Assembly (NCBI GenBank): GCA_013824715.1
Contig: PNOH01000006.1
Coordinates: 78,109 to 142,108, forward strand
Direction: 5' to 3'
Source of the DNA: Odoribacter sp.
GTDB lineage: Bacteria; Bacteroidota; Bacteroidia; Bacteroidales; Prolixibacteraceae
DNA: 64,000 nucleotides
Part shown: one piece after another, positions 42,981 through 50,720 of the stretch
Layout of the letters: every line of letters begins with the position of its first letter
How positions within the stretch are numbered: position 1 is the first letter of the stretch
Program-made: the position numbers and the translations under genes
The notes under the pieces: model-generated
Seen by the model: the letters and a program-made list of their open reading frames with translations, nothing else
What the model was told of the DNA's origin: nothing
Databases searched by the model: none

Positions 42981-45900
42981 ATGCAATTTAAACAAGCCTA
43001 TAACCGCGCCAATTTTCTGCATTTTTTGGAATCTGATTTCCTTCCTGAAGATTTTTTAAGCGAAGTAGAACCAATTAATTTCGAATCAAATTACACTCGT
43101 AATGTTACGCGATTAGGTGAGTGTAAATCGCTGGGATTAGATGTATTCGAAGTACAACATACTTCCACTCACGATGCCCGTGTTGGATTGTCGAAAGAAG
43201 CGTTCCGCTTATTATACAACCGAAGTACAAAAAACAAGGCTCTGGTATTATTTGTACCCATTGATAATAAGGAAACCTACCGTTTTTCACTCGTAGCCAT
43301 CGAAGTTGAGTTGGATGAATACAAGATTCGTAAATCGTTTTCCAACCCTCGCCGGTATTCATATTTATTGGGCGAAGAAGCAAAGGTACATACACCTACA
43401 AAATATCTTTCACTAAAAGGACGTGTAAAAGATGCCAAAGATTTACAGGATAGGTTTTCGGTGGAAGTACTTACTAAAGAGTTCTACAACGAGCTTTCCA
43501 ATTGGTATGCGTGGGTGATAGAACATGTTCAATTTCCTTCACAACCTGTTGGAAAAAGTGAAGATGAAATCGTTGAACACAAATCGAAAAATGTTATCCG
43601 GTTACTAACCCGGTTACTTTTTGTGTGGTTTCTAAAACAAAAACATCTGATACCCGATCAGTTTTTTGATGAAGCTTATTTGAATGAAAACCTGTTAGTT
43701 GATTTTGCACCTAATCAACAAGTTGGATTATTCTCACAAAAAAACTTGGATAGTAAGTATTACAAGGCTATTCTTCAGAATCTTTTCTTTGCCATGCTTA
43801 ATTGTCCTATTACACCGCAAAGTAAAGAGGATAACCGTGAACGTGGATTCCGAAAAAATGACAATTGGGGTCAGCATCGTGATGCGAATTTCCTGATGCG
43901 ATATGAGAATTTGTTTAAAGATTCACAATTGTTTTTGTCACTCGCGAATGAAAAAGTGCCATTTTTGAATGGCGGATTATTTGATTGTCTGGATAATAAA
44001 AGTGCAGAAATTCCTATATATATAGACGGTTTTTCGGATAACTTACCATCTGCCCAAAAACTTATAGTACCTGATTACCTCTTTTTTGGTGAAGAGCTGG
44101 GTAAAGCTCAAGATTTATCCAAGTTTTACGGAGACAAGAAGAAAAAACAGGTGAATGCCAAAGGATTAATTGACATACTTAAAACATACAACTTTACGAT
44201 AGAAGAGAATACTCCCTATGATCAGGAAGTTTCGCTTGATCCTGAACTACTGGGAAAAGTATTTGAAAACCTGCTGGCAAGTTACAATCCTGAAACTAAA
44301 ACCACTGCGCGGAAGCAAACAGGATCATTTTACACGCCCCGCGAAATTGTGCAATACATGGTTGACGAAAGTCTGGTGGCACACCTCAGAAAAGTGGTTG
44401 GAGAAGAATTGGAACCAGAATACCGTAAATTAATGTCGTTTAATGAAAATGATTTAAACCTTACTATCGAACAACGAAAAACAATTATCCAAGCTCTGTT
44501 TGAATGTAAAATCATTGATCCGGCTTGTGGATCGGGTGCTTTCCCTGTGGGTATATTACAACAAATGGTACATATTCTTCGAAAATTGGATGAAAAAAAC
44601 GAAACATGGAAAGAAATATTGATTAGTAATGCGATAACCGAAACCAATCAGGTTTATCGTGAAGCAACCAATGACGAAAGAGCCGAAATGGTTGCTGAAA
44701 TTGAACGAAATTTTAACAACGACCTTAATCGCCCCGATTACGCGCGAAAACTTTACTTGGTTGAGAATTGCATATATGGAGTCGATATTCAGCCCATTGC
44801 GGTGCAAATATCGAAACTTAGGTTCTTTATCTCATTGGTTGTTGAACAAGATGCTACCAATGATAATAACGATAACTTCGGAATTCGCCCTTTACCTAAC
44901 CTTGAAGCTAAGTTTGTTTCAGCCAACGCCTTGATCGGAGTTGACCGAAAAAAACAACAACTTTCATTGTTTGAAAATCAAGAAGTTAAAGCGAAAGAGA
45001 ATGAACTAAAATTAATTCGCCACAAATTGTTTAGTGCAAAAAATCCGTCGCGAAAGCGTAAACTATGTGAACAAGACAAAGAAGTAAGAAGCATTATAGC
45101 AGAACTTCTTCAAAATTCTCATGAACTTGATAATCAAAGTGCACTTCAATTGGCCAATTGGGATCCTTACGACCAAAATGTCAGCTCTCCATTTTTTGAT
45201 ACTGGATGGATGTTTGGACTTAAAAATGGATTTGATATTGTTATAGCTAATCCGCCATATATTGGTTCTAAGGGAAACGAAAAAATATTTCAAGATGTTT
45301 GTAAGACAGATAAAGGATTAAGCTATTTTTCAAGATGGATGGACTATTTTTATTTCTTTTTCCATATTGGTTTTGATTTCTTAGCAGAAGATGGAGTAAT
45401 ATGTTTTATTACAACTAACTATTTTTACACGGCTACTGGTGCGGATAAATTAAGAAGTTTGCTAAAGAAAAATGCGATTGAAATGCTTACTAATTTTAAC
45501 GAACTTAAAATCTTCGAATCAGCAGTTGGCCAACATAATGCGATTACCTTGATTCGGAAAAGAAAGACAACAAAGAATTCTGTTACAAAGGTTATTAATG
45601 TTAATAAAAAAGGTACTGCAAATGGCTTTGACCTCAAGTTAATTTTTTCTCAGAACGATTTAAACACTTCTTATAATACAATTCAAACAGAAAAACTATT
45701 TGAGGGTATTGATAATCAGATTAGAATACAATTATCTATGCCTATTAATAATGATTGTTTAGATGTCGATGGTATTCTTAACAAAGTTGCATTAGGAGTA
45801 TCTCCCTTATCCGATTATTGCAATATCACAATGGGTATTGTTACTCTTTCAGATACAATTAGTAATAAACACTTAAGCACCTATAATTTACTGGAAGCAA

Positions 45901-46655
45901 AAAAAGGAGATGGAGTTTATGTTCTAAATGGGAAAGAATTAGAATTGCTTGGTTTAGATGATAAGGCCAAAGAGACATTTATTAAGCCCTTTTATAAAAA
46001 TTCGGATATTAAAAGATATTATTCAAAATCAGAAAGTGATTTGTATTTAATATATACAAAGGATCAAGGTAAGCCCATTAAGTTACCAATAGGTATTCAA
46101 AAGCATTTTGAAAAGTTCAAACCTCTAATTGTTGGTCTGAAAGAGAATTTCTTGAAGAATAAAATTGCTGCCGCTGTTGTATTAAAATGGTTTAAAAATG
46201 GAAATTATTTTGTTTTGTTCACACCAAAGAAACAGTCTTACTTTATTGGTGAAAAGATTATAACATCATACAGGAGCAAAACAAATTCATTTACCTATAA
46301 TGATGTTCCTTGGTATGCCTCAAAAGATGTTGCTTATATTCTACCAAGAAATGGCACTGTAAATCTAAGATTTATAACTGCCATTTTAAATTCAAAATTA
46401 ATTTATGCTTGGTTGCTTTTTAAGGGGAAGAAAAAGGGTGATATTTTGGAGTTGTATAAAAAACCATTATCTGAAATCCCGATAAAAATTGCATCAAATC
46501 AACAACCATTTATTGAGTTAGTTGATCAAATCCTTGTCGCCAAGCAAGATAACCTGAAAGCCGACACCAGCGCGTTGGAAAATAGAATTGACAAGCTGGT
46601 TTATGAGTTGTATGGGTTAACGGAGGAAGAGATAAAGATTGTGGAGGGAAGCTGA
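42981..46655 (+). CDS. Eco57I-type N6-adenine DNA methyltransferase (Type IIG-like or DrmMI-like)
   Basis: The 1224-residue class I SAM-dependent DNA methyltransferase has motif I DPACGSGAFPVG (from residue 513) and motif IV NPPY at residues 757-760, the gamma-class adenine signature. The ~240-residue gap between them includes ENCIYGVDIQPIAVQISKLRF. The N-terminal ~400 residues contain no PD-(D/E)xK nuclease I can identify, so cutting probably depends on the helicase partner. The C-terminal part from about residue 860 looks like a target-recognition region and is visibly more AT-rich. It ends with TSALENRIDKLVYELYGL and TEEEIKIVEGS. The apeA-type start lies one base after its TGA. Confidence 0.88.
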   Translation: MQFKQAYNRANFLHFLESDFLPEDFLSEVEPINFESNYTRNVTRLGECKSLGLDVFEVQHTSTHDARVGLSKEAFRLLYNRSTKNKALVLFVPIDNKETYRFSLVAIEVELDEYKIRKSFSNPRRYSYLLGEEAKVHTPTKYLSLKGRVKDAKDLQDRFSVEVLTKEFYNELSNWYAWVIEHVQFPSQPVGKSEDEIVEHKSKNVIRLLTRLLFVWFLKQKHLIPDQFFDEAYLNENLLVDFAPNQQVGLFSQKNLDSKYYKAILQNLFFAMLNCPITPQSKEDNRERGFRKNDNWGQHRDANFLMRYENLFKDSQLFLSLANEKVPFLNGGLFDCLDNKSAEIPIYIDGFSDNLPSAQKLIVPDYLFFGEELGKAQDLSKFYGDKKKKQVNAKGLIDILKTYNFTIEENTPYDQEVSLDPELLGKVFENLLASYNPETKTTARKQTGSFYTPREIVQYMVDESLVAHLRKVVGEELEPEYRKLMSFNENDLNLTIEQRKTIIQALFECKIIDPACGSGAFPVGILQQMVHILRKLDEKNETWKEILISNAITETNQVYREATNDERAEMVAEIERNFNNDLNRPDYARKLYLVENCIYGVDIQPIAVQISKLRFFISLVVEQDATNDNNDNFGIRPLPNLEAKFVSANALIGVDRKKQQLSLFENQEVKAKENELKLIRHKLFSAKNPSRKRKLCEQDKEVRSIIAELLQNSHELDNQSALQLANWDPYDQNVSSPFFDTGWMFGLKNGFDIVIANPPYIGSKGNEKIFQDVCKTDKGLSYFSRWMDYFYFFFHIGFDFLAEDGVICFITTNYFYTATGADKLRSLLKKNAIEMLTNFNELKIFESAVGQHNAITLIRKRKTTKNSVTKVINVNKKGTANGFDLKLIFSQNDLNTSYNTIQTEKLFEGIDNQIRIQLSMPINNDCLDVDGILNKVALGVSPLSDYCNITMGIVTLSDTISNKHLSTYNLLEAKKGDGVYVLNGKELELLGLDDKAKETFIKPFYKNSDIKRYYSKSESDLYLIYTKDQGKPIKLPIGIQKHFEKFKPLIVGLKENFLKNKIAAAVVLKWFKNGNYFVLFTPKKQSYFIGEKIITSYRSKTNSFTYNDVPWYASKDVAYILPRNGTVNLRFITAILNSKLIYAWLLFKGKKKGDILELYKKPLSEIPIKIASNQQPFIELVDQILVAKQDNLKADTSALENRIDKLVYELYGLTEEEIKIVEGS

Positions 46656-46656
46656 T

Positions 46657-47958
46657 ATGAAGGAATCAATTGAATTTAAAGGAATTTGGTACTTACCTGG
46701 TCAACCGGAAAAATCGGCAGCCGGTAACTTGTATTATAAGAAAGGTAATTCAATTAAATTGGAGCTAATCGGTAGTTTGTCAGAAGAGAGCCATCCATTT
46801 GCTGGCTTTTTTTCGAAGGGAACAAGCGAGCAGAAACTGATTTATGGAGAATCATCAACCGGTAAGAAAATAACTTTGGTTGACTGCTTTAAAGGTGCAG
46901 GTTCTTATAATACTTCCTGTTCATTTCCATTAACAAGTTTTGATTGTACATACATTATTATTGGGAAACATTTGGCTAACCCAGATGAACAATGCTTCAA
47001 CAAAATTACGGTGCTAACCCCGGCATTGTCTGATTGGCCAGACTCATTGCTAATAAGGGAAGAGATTGATTTTGAGGGCAATAAAATTATGTCATTTAAG
47101 ATAAATATAGACACCCAGACCGTTATCCATACCGAGGTTGACTTAGGCTCAAAGCTCAAACTTTCATTAGCAACTTCAGCTACTATGACGGGGCAGCAAA
47201 TCTATCCTGACTGTGTTAAAATCAATCAGCTTACCTATTTCCACATTGAAACAATTTCTGAAAAGTTGTCATTTTTCGAACTACTTAAACAAGCCGGATT
47301 ATTTATTCAGTTTTTATCGTTGGCCACTTATTCAGATCAGTACCCTATTGAAGTTAAACTGCAAGACTATGACGACTATTCCGAATATAAAGTAGGTAAA
47401 GTATTCACTGAAATAGAATTATTCAAGACAAACCGGAATGAAGATACAAAAAGCAGCAAATCTGATTTTCTATTTTCATATCGCGACATCGAAGACGACT
47501 TTAGTTCAGTTATTCAAAAATGGTTTTCGTTGTCGAAAGATTTAATGCCAATTAGAAATCATTTACTGAATAGCATAAAGCGAAAACCTGTTTTTACAAG
47601 CCTCGATTTTTTAATTGTAGTACAGGCACTTGAAGGATACCATACAAGATTTATCAACAAAAAACGGATCTCTTTACAATCCCGGATTGAAGATTTAATA
47701 ACACTATATTCATCGGATGTCCCAAAAATTGCCAAATTGGTTATGGATGTGCAAGTAGTGGTGAATACGCGTGATTACTATTCTCATTTCTTTGAAACAG
47801 ATAAAAAAGTATTCATTAAGGAAAGTATAGAACTATTTAGGTTAACCGAAAAATTGAGGTTACTTTTAATTTGTTGCATTTTAGATTTGATTGGTTTTAA
47901 CAAGCAGAAAATTAACGAAATAGTCAACAAGCACAATTTATTTGATGTTGAAAATTGA
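46657..47958 (+). CDS. apeA: ApeA-type HEPN abortive-infection protein
   Basis: The 433-residue product starts at ATG 46657, one base after the methyltransferase stop, implying translational coupling. The N-terminal ApeA-NTD1-like region opens with FKGIWYLPGQPEKSAAGNLYY and has a beta-rich body with LVDCFKGAG and YIIIGKHLANPDE. The C-terminal helical half carries an R-x4-H HEPN RNase motif at residues 372-377 (R-DYYS-H) in VVNTRDYYSHFF. HEPN proteins of this kind cleave RNA or tRNA and halt phage infection. Linkage to the helicase-methyltransferase pair marks this as a defence operon. Confidence 0.82.
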   Translation: MKESIEFKGIWYLPGQPEKSAAGNLYYKKGNSIKLELIGSLSEESHPFAGFFSKGTSEQKLIYGESSTGKKITLVDCFKGAGSYNTSCSFPLTSFDCTYIIIGKHLANPDEQCFNKITVLTPALSDWPDSLLIREEIDFEGNKIMSFKINIDTQTVIHTEVDLGSKLKLSLATSATMTGQQIYPDCVKINQLTYFHIETISEKLSFFELLKQAGLFIQFLSLATYSDQYPIEVKLQDYDDYSEYKVGKVFTEIELFKTNRNEDTKSSKSDFLFSYRDIEDDFSSVIQKWFSLSKDLMPIRNHLLNSIKRKPVFTSLDFLIVVQALEGYHTRFINKKRISLQSRIEDLITLYSSDVPKIAKLVMDVQVVVNTRDYYSHFFETDKKVFIKESIELFRLTEKLRLLLICCILDLIGFNKQKINEIVNKHNLFDVEN

Positions 47959-48070
47959 TACCAGCGCACCGGATCAGGAAATTGGCAGGCTGGTTTATGA
48001 ATTGTATGGTTTAACCGGGGAGGAGATAAAGATTGTGGAAGGGAATGTCAGAAATGGGCAAAACAAATAG
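47957..48070 (+). pseudogene. Relic: C-terminal end of a second Eco57I-type methyltransferase
   Basis: Overlapping the apeA stop, the frame from 47957 reads DTSAPDQEIGRLVYELYGLT, then GEEIKIVEG, and stops at TAG 48068-48070. It matches the end of the intact methyltransferase (46563-46652). By my hand count 69 of 87 aligned bases are identical, about 79%. Nothing upstream of the aspartate codon matches. There is no start codon or room for a gene, so it is a leftover 3' end of an older allele or the far arm of an insertion. Confidence 0.85.
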
Positions 48071-48085
48071 CCTCATAAAATCAAT

Positions 48086-48093
48086 TAATTTTG
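48086..48093 (+). promoter_or_regulatory. -7 promoter element for the histidine kinase gene
   Basis: TAATTTTG fits TAnnTTTG, 29 bases before the kinase start. Confidence 0.5.
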
Positions 48094-48121
48094 CATCAGC
48101 TTACTCGAAATAAACTTGAAA

Positions 48122-49162
48122 ATGAAAACTTACTCAGCAAAACGTCTGGCGCTATACATCACCGCTTTATTGCTGATTTCGAATTTCGGATTTTTCCTGA
48201 TTCGATCGAAAAAAGATTTTGGGGAGGCATTTTCAATTCTGTTTATAATTCTGTTTTGCACGATGTCCTATTTTCTCGTACTTTTTATCCTGAACCGGTA
48301 TATCAATGAAAAAATTAAACCCATTTATAAAACTATCCGCGAAGTTCCGGTTAGTGGGAAAAAAAGCAAACTACTCGAAACTTTAAATACGACCAACATT
48401 ACTGACGTTCAAAAAGAAGTAGAAGAATGGGCTAAAAATCAAACTCAGGAAATTACGAGGCTGAAAGATCTGGAAAGATACCGCAAAGAGTTTGTAGGTA
48501 ATGTTTCGCACGAATTGAAAACCCCGATCTTTAACATTCAGGGTTATGTGCTTACCTTGCTCGAAGGCGGAATTGACGATCCAAGGATCAACAAACTATA
48601 TCTTCAAAGAACCGAAAAAAGTATTGACCGGATGATTTCGATTGTAGCCGACCTGGAATCAATCACGAAACTTGAATCAGGCGAATTGAAAATAAACCTG
48701 GTTAATTTTGACTTGGTCAGATTAACCGAAGAAGTATTTGAACTGGCTCAAATGCTTGCTAACGAACGAGGTATTTCTTTGCAATTTGCCACTAAAACCG
48801 ACAAGCCAATCATGGTCAGTGCCGACAAAAAGCGGATCATGGAAGTCATGAATAATCTGGTGGGCAACGGTATCAAGTATGGAAAAAAAAGAGGCTTTGT
48901 AAAAGTTGGTTTCTATGATTTGCACGAAACCATTTTAATCGAGATTACCGACAATGGTATAGGCATGGATAAAAACGATTTATTCCGGATATTCGAGCGC
49001 TTCTATCGTGTTGACAAATCCCGGTCGCGGGAACAGGGAGGAACCGGGCTGGGTTTATCGATTGTGAAGCATATTATCGAGGCACATGATCAAACGATCA
49101 ATGTTAAAAGTGTGCCCGACAAAGGAACAACATTCACCTTTACCCTCGGGAAAGCAAAATAA
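48122..49162 (+). CDS. Membrane sensor histidine kinase (PhoR-like)
   Basis: The 346-residue product from ATG 48122 has two TM segments (about residues 10-30 and 40-62) with a very short periplasmic loop, so sensing is likely membrane-proximal or via a partner. DHp domain: FVGNVSHELKTPIFNIQGYV with the phospho-His near residue 130. ATPase domain: NNLVGNGIKYG (N box), ITDNGIGMDKND (G1), GGTGLGLSIVKHIIEAH (G2). Its cognate regulator is encoded 144 bases downstream. Confidence 0.92.
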   Translation: MKTYSAKRLALYITALLLISNFGFFLIRSKKDFGEAFSILFIILFCTMSYFLVLFILNRYINEKIKPIYKTIREVPVSGKKSKLLETLNTTNITDVQKEVEEWAKNQTQEITRLKDLERYRKEFVGNVSHELKTPIFNIQGYVLTLLEGGIDDPRINKLYLQRTEKSIDRMISIVADLESITKLESGELKINLVNFDLVRLTEEVFELAQMLANERGISLQFATKTDKPIMVSADKKRIMEVMNNLVGNGIKYGKKRGFVKVGFYDLHETILIEITDNGIGMDKNDLFRIFERFYRVDKSRSREQGGTGLGLSIVKHIIEAHDQTINVKSVPDKGTTFTFTLGKAK

Positions 49163-49306
49163 GACCCTTCTGTCAGGGAAAAAGTAAAAAGGAATGAGTA
49201 TAAAGGCCATAATCAAATGAAATTGCTAATTCTTAACTGTTTTTCATGCAAACACATCACCTGTTCCAAAAGTAATCTTTACTTTTAAATCAAAATCAAA
49301 TTCATT

Positions 49307-50011
49307 ATGAGCGAAATTCAATCAAAAATACTTTTGGTAGATGATGAAGTTGATATCCTTGAGTTCATCAGCTATAATTTAGAAAAAGAAGGATACAAAG
49401 TTTACACGGCCCAAAATGGATCAGAAGCAATCAGGGTAGCTGAAAAAACATTACCTGACCTGATTATCCTGGATGTGATGATGCCTGAAATGGATGGAAT
49501 AGCAGCTTGCGAGGAAATCAGGAGAATTCCGGCCTTACAGCATACGATGATTGCTTTTCTAACGGCCCGGGGAGAAGACTATTCGCAAATTGCCGGATTC
49601 GAGGCTGGTGCAGACGATTACATCACCAAGCCAATTCGCCCTAAAGTTCTGGTAAGCAGGGTTAAAGCGCTGCTAAAGCGCACATCTGTGCCAGGAATTA
49701 CGGCAGTGGCCATTGTTGAAAACCCGCATACCATTACTGTCGGAAGTCTGGTTATAGATAAAGAGCGTTACCTCATTGTGCAGGATGGTAAAGAAATGAT
49801 CCTTCCACGCAAAGAATTTGAATTGTTGTCGCTTCTGGTTTCTAAACCGGGAAAAGTATTTACCCGCGAGGAAATCTATTATTCGGTTTGGGGCGATAAT
49901 GTGGTGGTTGGAGATCGCACTATTGATGTTCACATCAGGAAGTTGCGCGAAAAAATCGGGAACGACCATATCAAAACTCTTAAGGGTATCGGGTATAAAT
50001 TTGTAGAATAA
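49307..50011 (+). CDS. OmpR/PhoB-family response regulator
   Basis: The 234-residue product has a receiver domain (ILLVDDEVDILEFI; phosphoacceptor Asp in LIILDVMMPEMDG near residue 58; Lys in DDYITKPIRPK) and a C-terminal winged helix (KEFELLSLLVSKPGKVFTREEI; TIDVHIRKLREKIG). Follows the histidine kinase gene and is probably its partner. Phosphate control (PhoRB-like) is the usual role, but no target genes can be named here. Confidence 0.95.
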   Translation: MSEIQSKILLVDDEVDILEFISYNLEKEGYKVYTAQNGSEAIRVAEKTLPDLIILDVMMPEMDGIAACEEIRRIPALQHTMIAFLTARGEDYSQIAGFEAGADDYITKPIRPKVLVSRVKALLKRTSVPGITAVAIVENPHTITVGSLVIDKERYLIVQDGKEMILPRKEFELLSLLVSKPGKVFTREEIYYSVWGDNVVVGDRTIDVHIRKLREKIGNDHIKTLKGIGYKFVE

Positions 50012-50034
50012 GCAGTTCCGGAATAACCAGGAAG

Positions 50035-50082
50035 CCCCAAGCCTATACTGACAAAAAGTTCTGATGTGCTTGGGGGTCTTTT
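50035..50082. terminator. Terminator between convergent regulator and small secreted protein genes
   Basis: CCCCAAGC (50035-50042) pairs with GCTTGGGG (50068-50075), followed by TCTTTTT on the plus strand. The loop is long (25 bases). Confidence 0.55.
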
Positions 50083-50495
50083 TATGCGTTATTTCTGCCG
50101 CTTACAGCAAATCCGCCTCTGTTGCTTTTACTTTTCAGATTTTCATCAGAGCTTAATTTGTATTTGAATTTCGGGCCATCTTTAATTGAAAACTGGATTT
50201 TAATGGTTTGCTTTTCGAATCCAATCAATTTTGTTCCTTGAGATTTATTTAGGTTTTTGGGAGGCGAAATCGTAATCTTAAAAGTTCCTTTAGCCGGAAT
50301 CGGTTTTCCCTCAGGAAAAGAAAACACAAATTCACCTTCGCTGTTTGTTTGAACGTTTGCAATGGGTTCATCGTCGGGTTCAAGTTCGACATAGATTTCA
50401 GCCCCCGGAACAGATTCTCCTGAAAGTGGAGGCGAAAAGGAATAAAAATTCACAGAAATCAGCAATCCGAGACAGATAAAAAGTTTTGTTTTCAT
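50082..50495 (-). CDS. Small secreted protein with prealbumin-like fold (hypothetical)
   Basis: The 137-residue product has a signal peptide (FICLGLLISVNFYSFS) and a beta-sandwich body: GAEIYVELEPDDEPIANVQTN followed by GEFVFSFPEG and GTFKITISPP, the look of a carboxypeptidase-regulatory or fibronectin-like domain. C-terminal KSKSNRGGFAVSGRN is basic and probably disordered. Function unknown. An extracellular cross-wall or adhesive role is only a guess. Confidence 0.6.
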   Translation of the reverse strand: MKTKLFICLGLLISVNFYSFSPPLSGESVPGAEIYVELEPDDEPIANVQTNSEGEFVFSFPEGKPIPAKGTFKITISPPKNLNKSQGTKLIGFEKQTIKIQFSIKDGPKFKYKLSSDENLKSKSNRGGFAVSGRNNA

Positions 50496-50676
50496 ATCTT
50501 TTTGTTTAAATGATTATGAATATTAGTTGTCGGTTTTCAGGAAAATAAAAGTAGCATATTAATTTTTTGGAATCAAAATTTTAAAAGGCATACAATTCCT
50601 AAGTAGCAAATATTTATTTCCTAAATGATCAATTTCTCTATGTTGTCGCATCTGAAATTCGGATACTAAATTTTTC

Positions 50677-50684
50677 TATATTTG
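50677..50684 (+). promoter_or_regulatory. -7 promoter element for ileS
   Basis: TATATTTG fits TAnnTTTG, 36 bases before the ATG. Confidence 0.5.
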
Positions 50685-50720
50685 TACCTTTCAAAAAATA
50701 AGGCAGCAATTCAGGTTCAA

